Source: Enterococcus avium ATCC 14025 (GTDB lineage: Bacteria; Bacillota; Bacilli; Lactobacillales; Enterococcaceae). Taken from it: a stretch of DNA of 48,550 bases. Below are positions 33,746 through 41,407 of this stretch, piece after piece. The stretch spans positions 152,154-200,703 of the forward strand of contig NZ_KE136357.1 in assembly GCF_000406965.1 (NCBI RefSeq). Direction: 5' to 3'. The notes beneath the pieces are model-generated. The model was not told where the DNA came from. It searched no databases and worked only from the letters and a program-made list of their open reading frames with translations. Position 1 is the stretch's first letter; the number at the start of each line of letters is the position of its first letter. A program made the translations under genes and the position numbers.

Positions 33746-34586
33746 GTTAGTAAGTGTCATAAAGCCAACAGATATCGTTTGGAAAAGCCAAAAAGAGCGT
33801 TTGATTGAAAATAACGGAAAAGTTCTCTCTCTTTCCCCGAGTCCGAATTTCAATAAGTTAAAACATTCAGAAGAAGTAGAGGGATTAAATTTATTAGAGG
33901 TGTTAACCAAACGTGAATATCAGCCAGGTAATTTTCTGTTTTTTAATAGCATTCCAACAGCGGCTGCCGCAGAGATTTTCATGAATGAAGATCGGACAAT
34001 TTCGGTGATCAATGATGGTGAAGAGATTGGACAAGTAATCACGTATCCAGAAACTAGAAGGCATGTAAAAGAAGTGAAATACTTAAATGTTGATGGTACG
34101 ACTGATTTTATTGAAGAATACACGGATGATGGACAATTATATAGCAATATTTTTTTCTTTAAGAATCAGGTCCATGAAATAGATTTTTACAATAGTAAAC
34201 AACGTCCAATTGTTCAATATTTTTTTTATGAGGGTCAAATCAACTTAGTTGTTGTAAGAGACCAAGATACTGGCAGAGTTAGCGCTAAATACAACAGCCT
34301 GACACAATTTCTAACAGATCAAGTGGCGAATATAGTAACTGAAAAAGACAGTGTATCCATCTCTTACATGGGATTAGAGCTGTTTGCTTTAGCAAAAACA
34401 AAATCAAGAAATGTTCTTTACTTAACTGAATCTCCTTTTACAAATACTGGAGGAATCAAGGGGAATTTATTGAGTATATTGGAAAACAAAATTTCATATA
34501 TCAATGAAGTAAAGATGTTACGTGAACATTATAAAAAATTAGTAGGTAAAAATGTTTGCTTAGATAAAGTAACTATCATTGATTAA
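33735..34586 (+). CDS. gtfB: Glycosylation chaperone GtfB, half-length
   Basis: A 283-residue protein that aligns with the first two thirds of streptococcal GtfB (about 450 residues). The segment FLFFNSIPTAAAAEIF, the beta-rich add-on region (EVKYLNVDGTTDFIEEYTDD) and NVLYLTESPF are recognisable. The expected C-terminal Rossmann-like domain is absent. The stop codon is followed within a few bases by the ribosome site of the next gene, so the short form looks like the natural gene end and not a recent break. Whether it still supports GtfA substrate recognition is open. ATG 33735 has GGAAGGAG upstream. Confidence 0.85.
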   Translation: MDYELVSVIKPTDIVWKSQKERLIENNGKVLSLSPSPNFNKLKHSEEVEGLNLLEVLTKREYQPGNFLFFNSIPTAAAAEIFMNEDRTISVINDGEEIGQVITYPETRRHVKEVKYLNVDGTTDFIEEYTDDGQLYSNIFFFKNQVHEIDFYNSKQRPIVQYFFYEGQINLVVVRDQDTGRVSAKYNSLTQFLTDQVANIVTEKDSVSISYMGLELFALAKTKSRNVLYLTESPFTNTGGIKGNLLSILENKISYINEVKMLREHYKKLVGKNVCLDKVTIID

Positions 34587-34599
34587 GGAGTCTACGACG

Positions 34600-34980
34600 A
34601 TGACAATTCCAGCAGAAAAAATCTTCAACGAAATTCAGACATTATCAAATGAAAATCCTGATTCAGTATTGAATTTTGAAGAACAAAAAGAAATGGCCGC
34701 TCAGTTACTGGAGCAGCAGAGAAAGCATGTGACTGTCATGCAGGCAATAAATGAACAGATGAAGCAATTGGCAGAGAATAAAGAATACGCTGTTGAGCAA
34801 ATCAGACAATTGAAAACGGATTTTAATACTATTTTTGATAAATATAAACAAGAGTATTCCTTATTAAAAGAAATATTGTTAACGTTACAGGTTTCCTACG
34901 ATACTGAGCGATTTATAGCCAAACGATCCCTCATTACTGAAAATGAAAAAATAATTTCAAGCATTATGAACGAAGCATAA
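34600..34980 (+). CDS. Small helical protein, paralogue of 36783-37229
   Basis: A 126-residue, highly charged protein predicted to be almost all helical, probably coiled coil. No known family is recognised. It shares a clear pattern with the 148-residue protein at 36783: IPA near the start, NPDSVLNFEEQKE versus NPSSLLNFTAEKE, an I-R-x-x-K repeat, YKQEYSLLKE versus YKKEYSSLKE, and LTLQVSYDTE versus LTLAVSFVTE. AAGGAG, which overlaps the gtfB stop region, sets ATG 34600. The position directly after the truncated gtfB suggests a role in adhesin glycosylation or delivery. No signal peptide is visible, so it should be cytosolic. Confidence 0.75.
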   Translation: MTIPAEKIFNEIQTLSNENPDSVLNFEEQKEMAAQLLEQQRKHVTVMQAINEQMKQLAENKEYAVEQIRQLKTDFNTIFDKYKQEYSLLKEILLTLQVSYDTERFIAKRSLITENEKIISSIMNEA

Positions 34981-35124
34981 AAGAGGAAAAGTCTAATGGT
35001 GATAAGTCAAGATGAAATTTGAGATTATTTTTATTGAATAGACTATTTTGAAGCGCACTGAACTAAACCCGACTAAAATCAATTTTTTTCGGGCGTTTCA
35101 AGGATTTGCGTCAATAACAAATTG

Positions 35125-36375
35125 TTATTTATCTATCACGCTCCTTGGTGGCGTGTAGAGTTGATGGTTACGTAGTAGCGTATCCACCAAACGCGTAAAT
35201 TTTCTTGCGGTTAAGACGAGTGCTCGTTTGTGTTGGTGTTTAGGTACCTCTTTATACTTGCTTTGATAAAAAGCTTTATATTCAGGAAGATAATTTTTTA
35301 CTGAGTTGGCAGCTTCAACTAAGTAATAACGAAAATATCGATTCCCTTGCTTGGTCAGAGGTGTATTTTGAGACTGATAGTTTCCAGATTGTTTAACTTT
35401 CCAACTTAATCCAGCGTACTTCGCCAATTTTGTTTGATCTTCAAATCGTTCGATTTGACCAATTTCAGCGATCAAACCAGCAGCGTAGACTTTTCCAATT
35501 CCTGGAATACTGGTTAAACATTGATATTCTGGAATGACTATAACTAATTGTTCAATTGCTTTATCCAGCTCTTTGATATTCTTTTCAAGAGCCCGCATTT
35601 CACAAACAAGAACGCCCAGAACAATATCAATAGATTCTTGGGCTACAGTGCCTAAGCGATAGCTTGATCTGATGGCTCGTTGAATAGCCTTGGCAATTTT
35701 CTCGGGTTGTTTGAAACGACCTCTTCCTTTTTCTTGGATTAAGTCACTGAAAGCTTCCAAAGGAAGCTCAGCCAGTTCATCTAACGTGAAGTCTTCTGTC
35801 ATTAGAGAAATCACTGTAGCACTAAAAAGACTAGTAGATTCGTCTTTCATTTCACGAACAAGTGTGTTGCATTTGTACGTTAGATTTTCAAGAAAGTGTT
35901 GCTTTGTACGAGTTAGTTGCTTAATTAATTGATAACGAGTTCGGGTCAGACGCTGTAACGCCATGTATTTTTCTTCTTTAATAGGAGACGTGGTAAAACG
36001 TTGAATGCGTAGAAAGTCAGCAATTCTTAGCGCGTCATTACGATCTGTTTTGTCTTCATCAAACATGCGTCTAAATTGTTTAATTCGAAAAGGATTTTCG
36101 ATAGTTACAAGCGTATTGAGCTTTTTTAGTTCCTCGTCTTCATGAAAAAACATTGAAGGATGGAAACTGTACATGGACGTTGATTCCATGCCAATTATAA
36201 TTTGATCAAATAGGTAATTCTCATTGAACTCAAGAATCATTTCTCGTGTTAATGAAGCACCTTCAATGTCATTGGAGACTGAGATTTCAGACAATGTAGA
36301 CAACTGATCGTCGTCAGTTAGGAAACAGACATCTAACTTTTCAGAACTAACGTCAATACCGACAAATAATTTCAT
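35125..36375 (-). CDS. IS110-family transposase
   Basis: A 416-residue DEDD transposase. The RuvC-like N-terminal domain shows VGIDVSSEKLDV, IGMESTSMYSF and DKTDRNDALRIADFL. The C-terminal Tnp_20 domain shows LTSIPGIGKVYAAGLIAEIG, KLAKYAGL and QGNRYFRYYLVEAA. AAAGGAGG lies upstream of ATG 36375; the longer frame to 36459 has no ribosome site. It appears intact. Enzymes of this family recombine through a bridge RNA that specifies donor and target. Confidence 0.93.
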   Translation of the reverse strand: MKLFVGIDVSSEKLDVCFLTDDDQLSTLSEISVSNDIEGASLTREMILEFNENYLFDQIIIGMESTSMYSFHPSMFFHEDEELKKLNTLVTIENPFRIKQFRRMFDEDKTDRNDALRIADFLRIQRFTTSPIKEEKYMALQRLTRTRYQLIKQLTRTKQHFLENLTYKCNTLVREMKDESTSLFSATVISLMTEDFTLDELAELPLEAFSDLIQEKGRGRFKQPEKIAKAIQRAIRSSYRLGTVAQESIDIVLGVLVCEMRALEKNIKELDKAIEQLVIVIPEYQCLTSIPGIGKVYAAGLIAEIGQIERFEDQTKLAKYAGLSWKVKQSGNYQSQNTPLTKQGNRYFRYYLVEAANSVKNYLPEYKAFYQSKYKEVPKHQHKRALVLTARKFTRLVDTLLRNHQLYTPPRSVIDK

Positions 36376-36703
36376 GGAAGAAGGACCTCCTTTCGATCTA
36401 AATTTTGGAAAATGCTTCGATACTGTGGGATTTCCCAGAAGCTCACTGTGTAACCACAACCTCGCCTAATAGAATACGGTGATAAAAGAGCTAGAAGCTG
36501 CCTTCCAAACTACTATCTGAAAGTCTAGTCCATTATCGAAACAGCTAATGAGTTGGTAGTGATAACAGTGGTTCGGGTAACAGACTTTGCAAGGTAGACA
36601 AAGCTACAGGAGGGCATAGCAAATTCCCGTTGGATCCTTTCCATGAATCCATTGTACTCTGAGAAATCACACAATAACGAAACAAATTCCGCAAGGAATG
36701 TGT
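36376..36703 (-). ncRNA. Probable bridge-RNA region of the IS110 element
   Basis: The non-coding end upstream of the transposase gene is where IS110-group elements encode the bridge RNA. The stretch is free of genes and has several short inverted repeats (for example GTGGGATTTCCCAG near 36425). I cannot define loops or guide segments by eye. Exact ends are unknown. Confidence 0.5.
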
Positions 36704-36782
36704 TATTCAATAAATTTTTCGATTCAGAAGCATTTTGATTAAAAAGTATTAGACAAAAACTATTTTACGAGGAGTGCTATAA

Positions 36783-37229
36783 ATGGAAACGATTATACCA
36801 GCAGATCAGCTTTTGCAAAAAATTCAACAATTGTTAGATGACAATCCCTCTTCTTTATTAAATTTTACTGCAGAAAAAGAAACGGCTAAGAAGCTAGTAG
36901 ATGGACAGCATGAAAAAATAGCTCATTTGCAATTCTTGCATCAAGAAATGTTAGAGCTGCAAGATGATTCTGAAGTGTCAATTAATGAAATTAGGAGAAT
37001 GAAAGCGACATTTGATCAAGCCTATCAAGCGTACAAGAAAGAATATTCTTCATTAAAGGAGCTCTATTTAACTCTTGCTGTTTCATTTGTTACTGAAAAA
37101 TATGTTTTGAAACAATGCTTTTTTGGTGAGAGCGATCAGATGCTTTCCAAAATTATGGAAAAGACTGCTGATCAAGACCTAGAAATAGCTCAATTGAAAG
37201 AGTTCGTAAGTTCCTTTGATGAAGACTAG
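36783..37229 (+). CDS. Small helical protein, paralogue of 34600-34980
   Basis: A 148-residue, acidic, mostly helical protein without known family. It is the second copy of the tandem pair now split by the IS110 element, and is longer by an acidic C-terminal tail of about 20 residues (EFVSSFDED end). ACGAGGAGTG precedes ATG 36783. Conservation between the copies is concentrated in the NPxSxLNF, YKxEYSxLKE and LTLxVSxxTE patches. These are probably structural or partner-binding sites for the accessory Sec or glycosylation machinery. Confidence 0.75.
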   Translation: METIIPADQLLQKIQQLLDDNPSSLLNFTAEKETAKKLVDGQHEKIAHLQFLHQEMLELQDDSEVSINEIRRMKATFDQAYQAYKKEYSSLKELYLTLAVSFVTEKYVLKQCFFGESDQMLSKIMEKTADQDLEIAQLKEFVSSFDED

Positions 37230-37295
37230 TTTTCTAGGTTGATAGTACTTAATGGTAGAAAAATACTTGGGAGCTCAAATGAAGGAGAGAATCCA

Positions 37296-37481
37296 ATGAA
37301 AAAAGATCAATTATCAAGAGAAATAGAGGAAAAATTTGAGCAGGAAAGTAATAAAGTTATAGATAATGTAGAGGATAAAGAGAAGCATTCAAAGCTTTTG
37401 ACCATCATTATTTCAGTGATAATGTCAGGAGTTATTCTAGGATCACTAGTCTATTCTTTACTTGAATCTATTGGGAAGTGA
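37296..37481 (+). CDS. One-TM small membrane protein, SecE/Asp4-like candidate
   Basis: A 61-residue protein with a charged N-terminal helix (about 1-32) and one C-terminal TM segment (LLTIIISVIMSGVILGSLVY, about 34-54). This is the layout of Gram-positive SecE and of Asp4, the SecE-like subunit of accessory Sec systems; size and operon position agree. Sequence similarity is too weak to prove it by eye. AAGGAGAG lies 8 nt before ATG 37296. No Asp5 (SecG-like, two TM) candidate was found in the locus. Confidence 0.6.
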   Translation: MKKDQLSREIEEKFEQESNKVIDNVEDKEKHSKLLTIIISVIMSGVILGSLVYSLLESIGK

Positions 37482-37551
37482 CAATATCTATTAGCTCTAT
37501 TTCTCATTCTCAAAGATGAGGATGAGCATAATGGCGGGAGAGTGTGGAGTG

Positions 37552-38541
37552 ATGAAGAGCAGTCTATTAAGTGTTTGTAGATTGATTAATACGATGAATC
37601 CAACGCTAACTGAACCACAGAGTTCTGTTATAGCTGTAAATATTGATCGCGAATCAATTGAAGAAATTAGAAAAAGAAAAGGCATTTCAATCAGAACCTT
37701 AGAAAGAAAAATTAATCTTTCAAAATCTAGATACTATCGATGGTTACGTTATCAAACTGATCTGCCTCTTGAATTAGTCATGGGATTGAAAAAAGTATTG
37801 AATATGTCCGATCGCGAATTATTGAACTTGTTCGTATCTTCAACAGATGAGCAAATCCAGATGCTCGGACTAGTCATTTATACCTCAATGTCCAATTTAG
37901 AAAAAGAGTACAAGCAGTTTCTAAATCTGCGAAAATCCTTAGAGAAATTCAAAAATTCCAGTGACGACAATGGTGCCTATAAATTGATTTTAACTTATGC
38001 CAATTTGGTGGTAAACGGCAGGAACGGAAAACCTTCTTTAGCAGAGTTGCAACGTATTGAGAAATATTTTACATCGATTGATTACTTTACAATGTTTGAC
38101 ATCTTATTGTACTTAGCAACCCTACGAATTAGCCTAAATTACTCCTTATCCAATTCTGTAATGGAGAAAGAAAGCATTATTTTAGAAAACAGTTTGCTGA
38201 AGAAATTTTCCAGTAATCAGTCAAATGAGTGGAAGGATATTTTGATCGGTTGTGTGATTGATCTATCGTTGTGCTTCGTTGATATGAATAATTATGAACA
38301 GGCCATTAAATTACTTAATAAGGCGACGGTCATTTTGAAGCAGCAAAAAGGAGAAAATCAACAAACGAAAGAAATATTCCAATTTTTGGCCTATTTGTAT
38401 GTTACCAAAGACATTTCTAGTGAAGATACAGTAATCAATCGAGTCAAGAGTAACATGAGCTATTCTTCGCTTTATCTTCCGAAAAATGAACGTGATTTCT
38501 TCAAAAATTTGTCAATCAAGGAGAAGTGTGTCTTTGAATAA
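37552..38541 (+). CDS. XRE-type regulator with TPR-like domain (Rgg/PlcR-like)
   Basis: A protein of about 329 residues. A helix-turn-helix of XRE type lies near residues 35-80 (SIEEIRKRKGISIRTLERKI, SKSRYYRWLR), followed by about 230 residues of paired helices resembling the TPR-like ligand domain of Rgg/PlcR regulators (for example NNYEQAIKLLNKATVIL). Several ATGs in frame (37516-37552) leave the start uncertain; GGGAGAG is 9 nt before 37552. It lies inside the operon and its end overlaps gtf3. No peptide-pheromone gene was found beside it. Confidence 0.7.
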   Translation: MKSSLLSVCRLINTMNPTLTEPQSSVIAVNIDRESIEEIRKRKGISIRTLERKINLSKSRYYRWLRYQTDLPLELVMGLKKVLNMSDRELLNLFVSSTDEQIQMLGLVIYTSMSNLEKEYKQFLNLRKSLEKFKNSSDDNGAYKLILTYANLVVNGRNGKPSLAELQRIEKYFTSIDYFTMFDILLYLATLRISLNYSLSNSVMEKESIILENSLLKKFSSNQSNEWKDILIGCVIDLSLCFVDMNNYEQAIKLLNKATVILKQQKGENQQTKEIFQFLAYLYVTKDISSEDTVINRVKSNMSYSSLYLPKNERDFFKNLSIKEKCVFE

Positions 38542-39562
38542 GTGGATAACCTATATCGTTGAAGGAAATTCTGTAGATTCTGTTTCTAAAGCTAGAGGTG
38601 ATGTCGCTGAAATTGCCGAGGGGATAGGGTTTCAAAAGTTATACATTTACCGCTACATCGACGAGCAGGAAAGTAGTCAGTCACTTCTATCAAGAATTGA
38701 CGGTATTACTGCTGGCGTAGCAGCGGGTGATTTAATTGTGTATCAGTATCCAAGCTACAATCAGTTTAAATTTGAGAAAACTTTTGTTACACGTTTAAAA
38801 CAGCGAGGTGCTCGAGTCGTTTTATTAATTCACGATTCTGAATTATTAAGAGATAACAGTTTTTTAAAAGAAATCGATCTCTTCAATCATGCGGATATGC
38901 TGATTACTCACGGAGAGAAAATGGAACAAAAGTTGAAATCCTTTGGAGTAACTACAGCGATGGTAGCTAAAGAATTATTTGATTATCGAATATCCTTGGA
39001 ACAAGTGCTGACTGAAACTTCTTTAGAAAAGAGGATTGTTTTTGCAGGGAACGTTCAAAAATCTGTGTTTTTGAAGGATTGGACTTATCAGACGAAAATA
39101 CAAGTCTTTGGAGCAAAGAGTGATTTTGAACTAGGAGGAACTGTTGAATACAAGGGTGTCTATTCTCAGAATGATCTGTTAAAAGCAATGCCGAAGAACT
39201 GTTTTGGTATTGCCTGGGATAACGACTTGTTCCAAGGGGGAAACTATCGAGAATATACACGGTATAATGCTCCCCACAAAATTTCATTGTATTTAGCTTT
39301 GGGACTTCCAGTAATTGTGTGGAGAGACGCGGCGATTTCAGAAATGATTGTTAAGTATAAGTTAGGGTATGTCATTGATTCATTAGCTGAAATCGATTCA
39401 CTAATGGAAAGTATCACATTGGATGAACGAATACAGCTAAAAAAAAGAGTAAATAAATTCAGCTACTTATTAAGAGAAGGAATTTTTACTAAACGTGCCC
39501 TAATACAGGTAGAACAGGATCTTCTTCTTAAAGAAATGGAGACAATGAATGACAGCAAATGA
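38534..39562 (+). CDS. gtf3: Glycosyltransferase Gtf3/Nss-like (second sugar on the adhesin)
   Basis: A 342-residue protein of the Gtf3/Nss family. Recognisable segments are DLIVYQYPSYNQFKFEKTF, VVLLIHDSELLR, the acceptor-side KRIVFAGN, the nucleotide-sugar region CFGIAWDNDLFQGGNYREY and YNAPHKISLYLALGLPVIVW. In streptococci Gtf3 adds glucose to the GlcNAc laid down by GtfA/GtfB. AAGGAG is 10 nt before TTG 38534; a GTG at 38528 in the same frame is an alternative start. It overlaps both neighbours slightly, which indicates tight coupling. Confidence 0.9.
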   Translation: MNKWITYIVEGNSVDSVSKARGDVAEIAEGIGFQKLYIYRYIDEQESSQSLLSRIDGITAGVAAGDLIVYQYPSYNQFKFEKTFVTRLKQRGARVVLLIHDSELLRDNSFLKEIDLFNHADMLITHGEKMEQKLKSFGVTTAMVAKELFDYRISLEQVLTETSLEKRIVFAGNVQKSVFLKDWTYQTKIQVFGAKSDFELGGTVEYKGVYSQNDLLKAMPKNCFGIAWDNDLFQGGNYREYTRYNAPHKISLYLALGLPVIVWRDAAISEMIVKYKLGYVIDSLAEIDSLMESITLDERIQLKKRVNKFSYLLREGIFTKRALIQVEQDLLLKEMETMNDSK

Positions 39563-39950
39563 ATTAGAAAATGAGCTTATTGCCGGCAGAGCAACTTTAA
39601 ATGAATTGTTGGAACGTATTCGAACACATATACAAGCTCGAGATGAGAAACTTTATGAAGTAAATAAGTTAGTTTCAATAGTAAAGGATAGAAAAGAAGT
39701 CTCAATAGACAATTTTTCCCAATTAAGAAAAGAAATCAATAGTTTGATAGTTGAATATACGAAAATCAATGAGATCAGTTCTTATATTAAAGGATTTACA
39801 GCCTGTTATGATCAAGTAGAGCCTTTGATGCAAGATATAGCCAGTATCTCTTTAATGATTGAACAGCAAAAGGAACAATTAAGGGCGCTTTCTGCTTCGG
39901 TGATGTCACCAAATTTGGCGGAGAGTATCAATCAACATGTGGAGGAATAA
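39549..39950 (+). CDS. Small coiled-coil protein of unknown function
   Basis: A 133-residue, almost entirely helical protein with heptad-like spacing, no TM and no signal peptide. I do not recognise a family. A weak resemblance in the centre (EVSIDNFSQLRKEINSLIVEY versus EVSINEIRRMKATFDQAYQAY of the 36783 protein) makes a distant relationship to the two tandem paralogues possible. The ATG overlaps the end of gtf3. It is followed by the actin-like gene with a 52-bp gap. Confidence 0.65.
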   Translation: MTANELENELIAGRATLNELLERIRTHIQARDEKLYEVNKLVSIVKDRKEVSIDNFSQLRKEINSLIVEYTKINEISSYIKGFTACYDQVEPLMQDIASISLMIEQQKEQLRALSASVMSPNLAESINQHVEE

Positions 39951-40002
39951 ACAAGGCTAACAATAATTAAAAATAGGCAGACAGCTATCGGAGGTACTTA
40001 TA

Positions 40003-41385
40003 GTGAAAACAGTTATTGCATTAGATATTGATCAGTTTAGGGTTGGAATTTGTGGATCAAATTATGAAGCAGTTTTCAGCTCGCTGTATTCGGATGTTAA
40101 AAAGAATTCGTGGAAGCCTTCTTTTTTTATGGAGCATTCTAACTCGATTGAGGGAAGTGAAATCAAATTAGAGGAATTTTCTGATTCCATTGTTTGGGGA
40201 ATAAAAAAGCGCCAAAGCCGACGTTCAAAAGCATATCAGTCTTTTGGAGATGTTCTTGATAAATTAGATACTGTGGATACGATACAATTAGTGCGTTGTG
40301 TGTTAGCGTATCTGGCGAAGAATCAACAAGAATTATTTCAGGAAACAAGTAAAAATCAATTTCATTGTTCCTTGTTTATAGGTGTAAATTCTCAAAGTTC
40401 AAATGAGTTAAATGAAATCGGTCATCAATTCGAAGGCGAATTCGCTACTTTAGTTGATGGTGAAAACCTTTCTATCAATGTCGATAAAGTGGTCCTTGTT
40501 CCTAAAACATTTTGTTCGATCTTGGAAAATGAAAAACGACATCTTGAAACTATTGAAAAGACAACGCAGATGTTTGATGGACTCAACTATGTGATTGACG
40601 TAAGTGATCATTATGTAAAATGTGATATTTATGATAATGGCGAACTAATAAAAAGCGAGAATATCTCTCATGGAATCTATGAATTCTCTGATCGAATTGT
40701 TCAAGAATATAAAACGAACTGTGTTCAAAATAATCAACGTGCCTTTCAAATCGACAAAGATATGGTATACAACGTGATAATCAATAATGAAAGTACACTG
40801 ATCGTTAATGGACGTCAACAAATTAATTTAAACACATTGATCGAGGCAGAAATTACAGAGGAAACAAAGAAGGTTTTGTCGTATTTAACGAAAGATCAAG
40901 ATGTTCAATATGCTGATAATATTATTGTTAGAGATTTAAAAACGGGTATTATCAATCAAAACACGGTCAATCAGTACCTTGAAAGCTTTGGATTGCATTG
41001 CACAAGTTTAGATAATAAAAGTGCCAAAGGGATATATACTTTTGGAACGATTTTTCTAGGAGACAATTTTCTCGAGAGTAATGAGGACGATCAGGAGAAG
41101 CAATCAGAGAATAGTTTACAAACTTTTGATTCAGAAACGGATGAAGCGAATCGTAAGATGGAAACAAATCGTTCTGCATCAATGGAAATTGAGATGGCGG
41201 AGACTCAGGAAGTGGATGCACATGTGATAGATTCGGAACAAAATGATTCTTCAGCTACAGAAGAAGAGTTGATTCATGCTAATCAGACGGTAAAAATATC
41301 GGAAGAAGTCGAGATCGAGGATATGTTGAAAGAACAAAATGAGCTGTTAAGTTCCTTACTTGATTTTGAAGATGATTCTTTATAG
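40003..41385 (+). CDS. Actin/ParM-like protein (degenerate ATPase fold) in accessory Sec locus
   Basis: A 460-residue protein. The N-terminus VIALDIDQFRVGICG resembles the phosphate-1 motif of the actin/Hsp70/ParM superfamily, and NYVIDVSDHYVKCDIYDNGEL (from about 195) resembles phosphate-2, but the glycine-rich DxGxxT is replaced by DVSDHY, so nucleotide binding may be altered. The last 100 residues (about 360-460) form an acidic, disordered-looking tail ending in a short helix. CGGAGG sets the GTG start at 40003. There is no partner segregation gene or plasmid signature. It may organise or chaperone the export/glycosylation complex. The fold assignment rests on motif reading only. Confidence 0.6.
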   Translation: MKTVIALDIDQFRVGICGSNYEAVFSSLYSDVKKNSWKPSFFMEHSNSIEGSEIKLEEFSDSIVWGIKKRQSRRSKAYQSFGDVLDKLDTVDTIQLVRCVLAYLAKNQQELFQETSKNQFHCSLFIGVNSQSSNELNEIGHQFEGEFATLVDGENLSINVDKVVLVPKTFCSILENEKRHLETIEKTTQMFDGLNYVIDVSDHYVKCDIYDNGELIKSENISHGIYEFSDRIVQEYKTNCVQNNQRAFQIDKDMVYNVIINNESTLIVNGRQQINLNTLIEAEITEETKKVLSYLTKDQDVQYADNIIVRDLKTGIINQNTVNQYLESFGLHCTSLDNKSAKGIYTFGTIFLGDNFLESNEDDQEKQSENSLQTFDSETDEANRKMETNRSASMEIEMAETQEVDAHVIDSEQNDSSATEEELIHANQTVKISEEVEIEDMLKEQNELLSSLLDFEDDSL

Positions 41386-41407
41386 AAGTTGTGTGAGGAA
41401 TCAGAAT

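Larger units (their letters stand above)
35031..36713 (-). mobile_element. IS110-family insertion sequence
   Basis: The element holds one transposase gene (35125-36375, -) and about 330 bp of non-coding sequence upstream of it. It lies between the two paralogous small-protein genes and is oriented against the operon. TTATTGAATA (35031-35040) and its exact complement (36704-36713) bracket it, but IS110 elements often lack terminal inverted repeats, so these limits are approximate. No target-site duplication is expected for this family. Confidence 0.75.

Noticed and set aside
34995-35021. Eight-codon frame with a ribosome-like site just before the IS110 element
   Set aside because: It is too short and has no similarity to the neighbouring gene; it could be a remnant but nothing supports it.
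40003-41385. Plasmid ParM partition gene
   Set aside because: There is no ParR-like partner, no centromere repeats and no other plasmid gene; its place inside the accessory Sec operon argues for another role.
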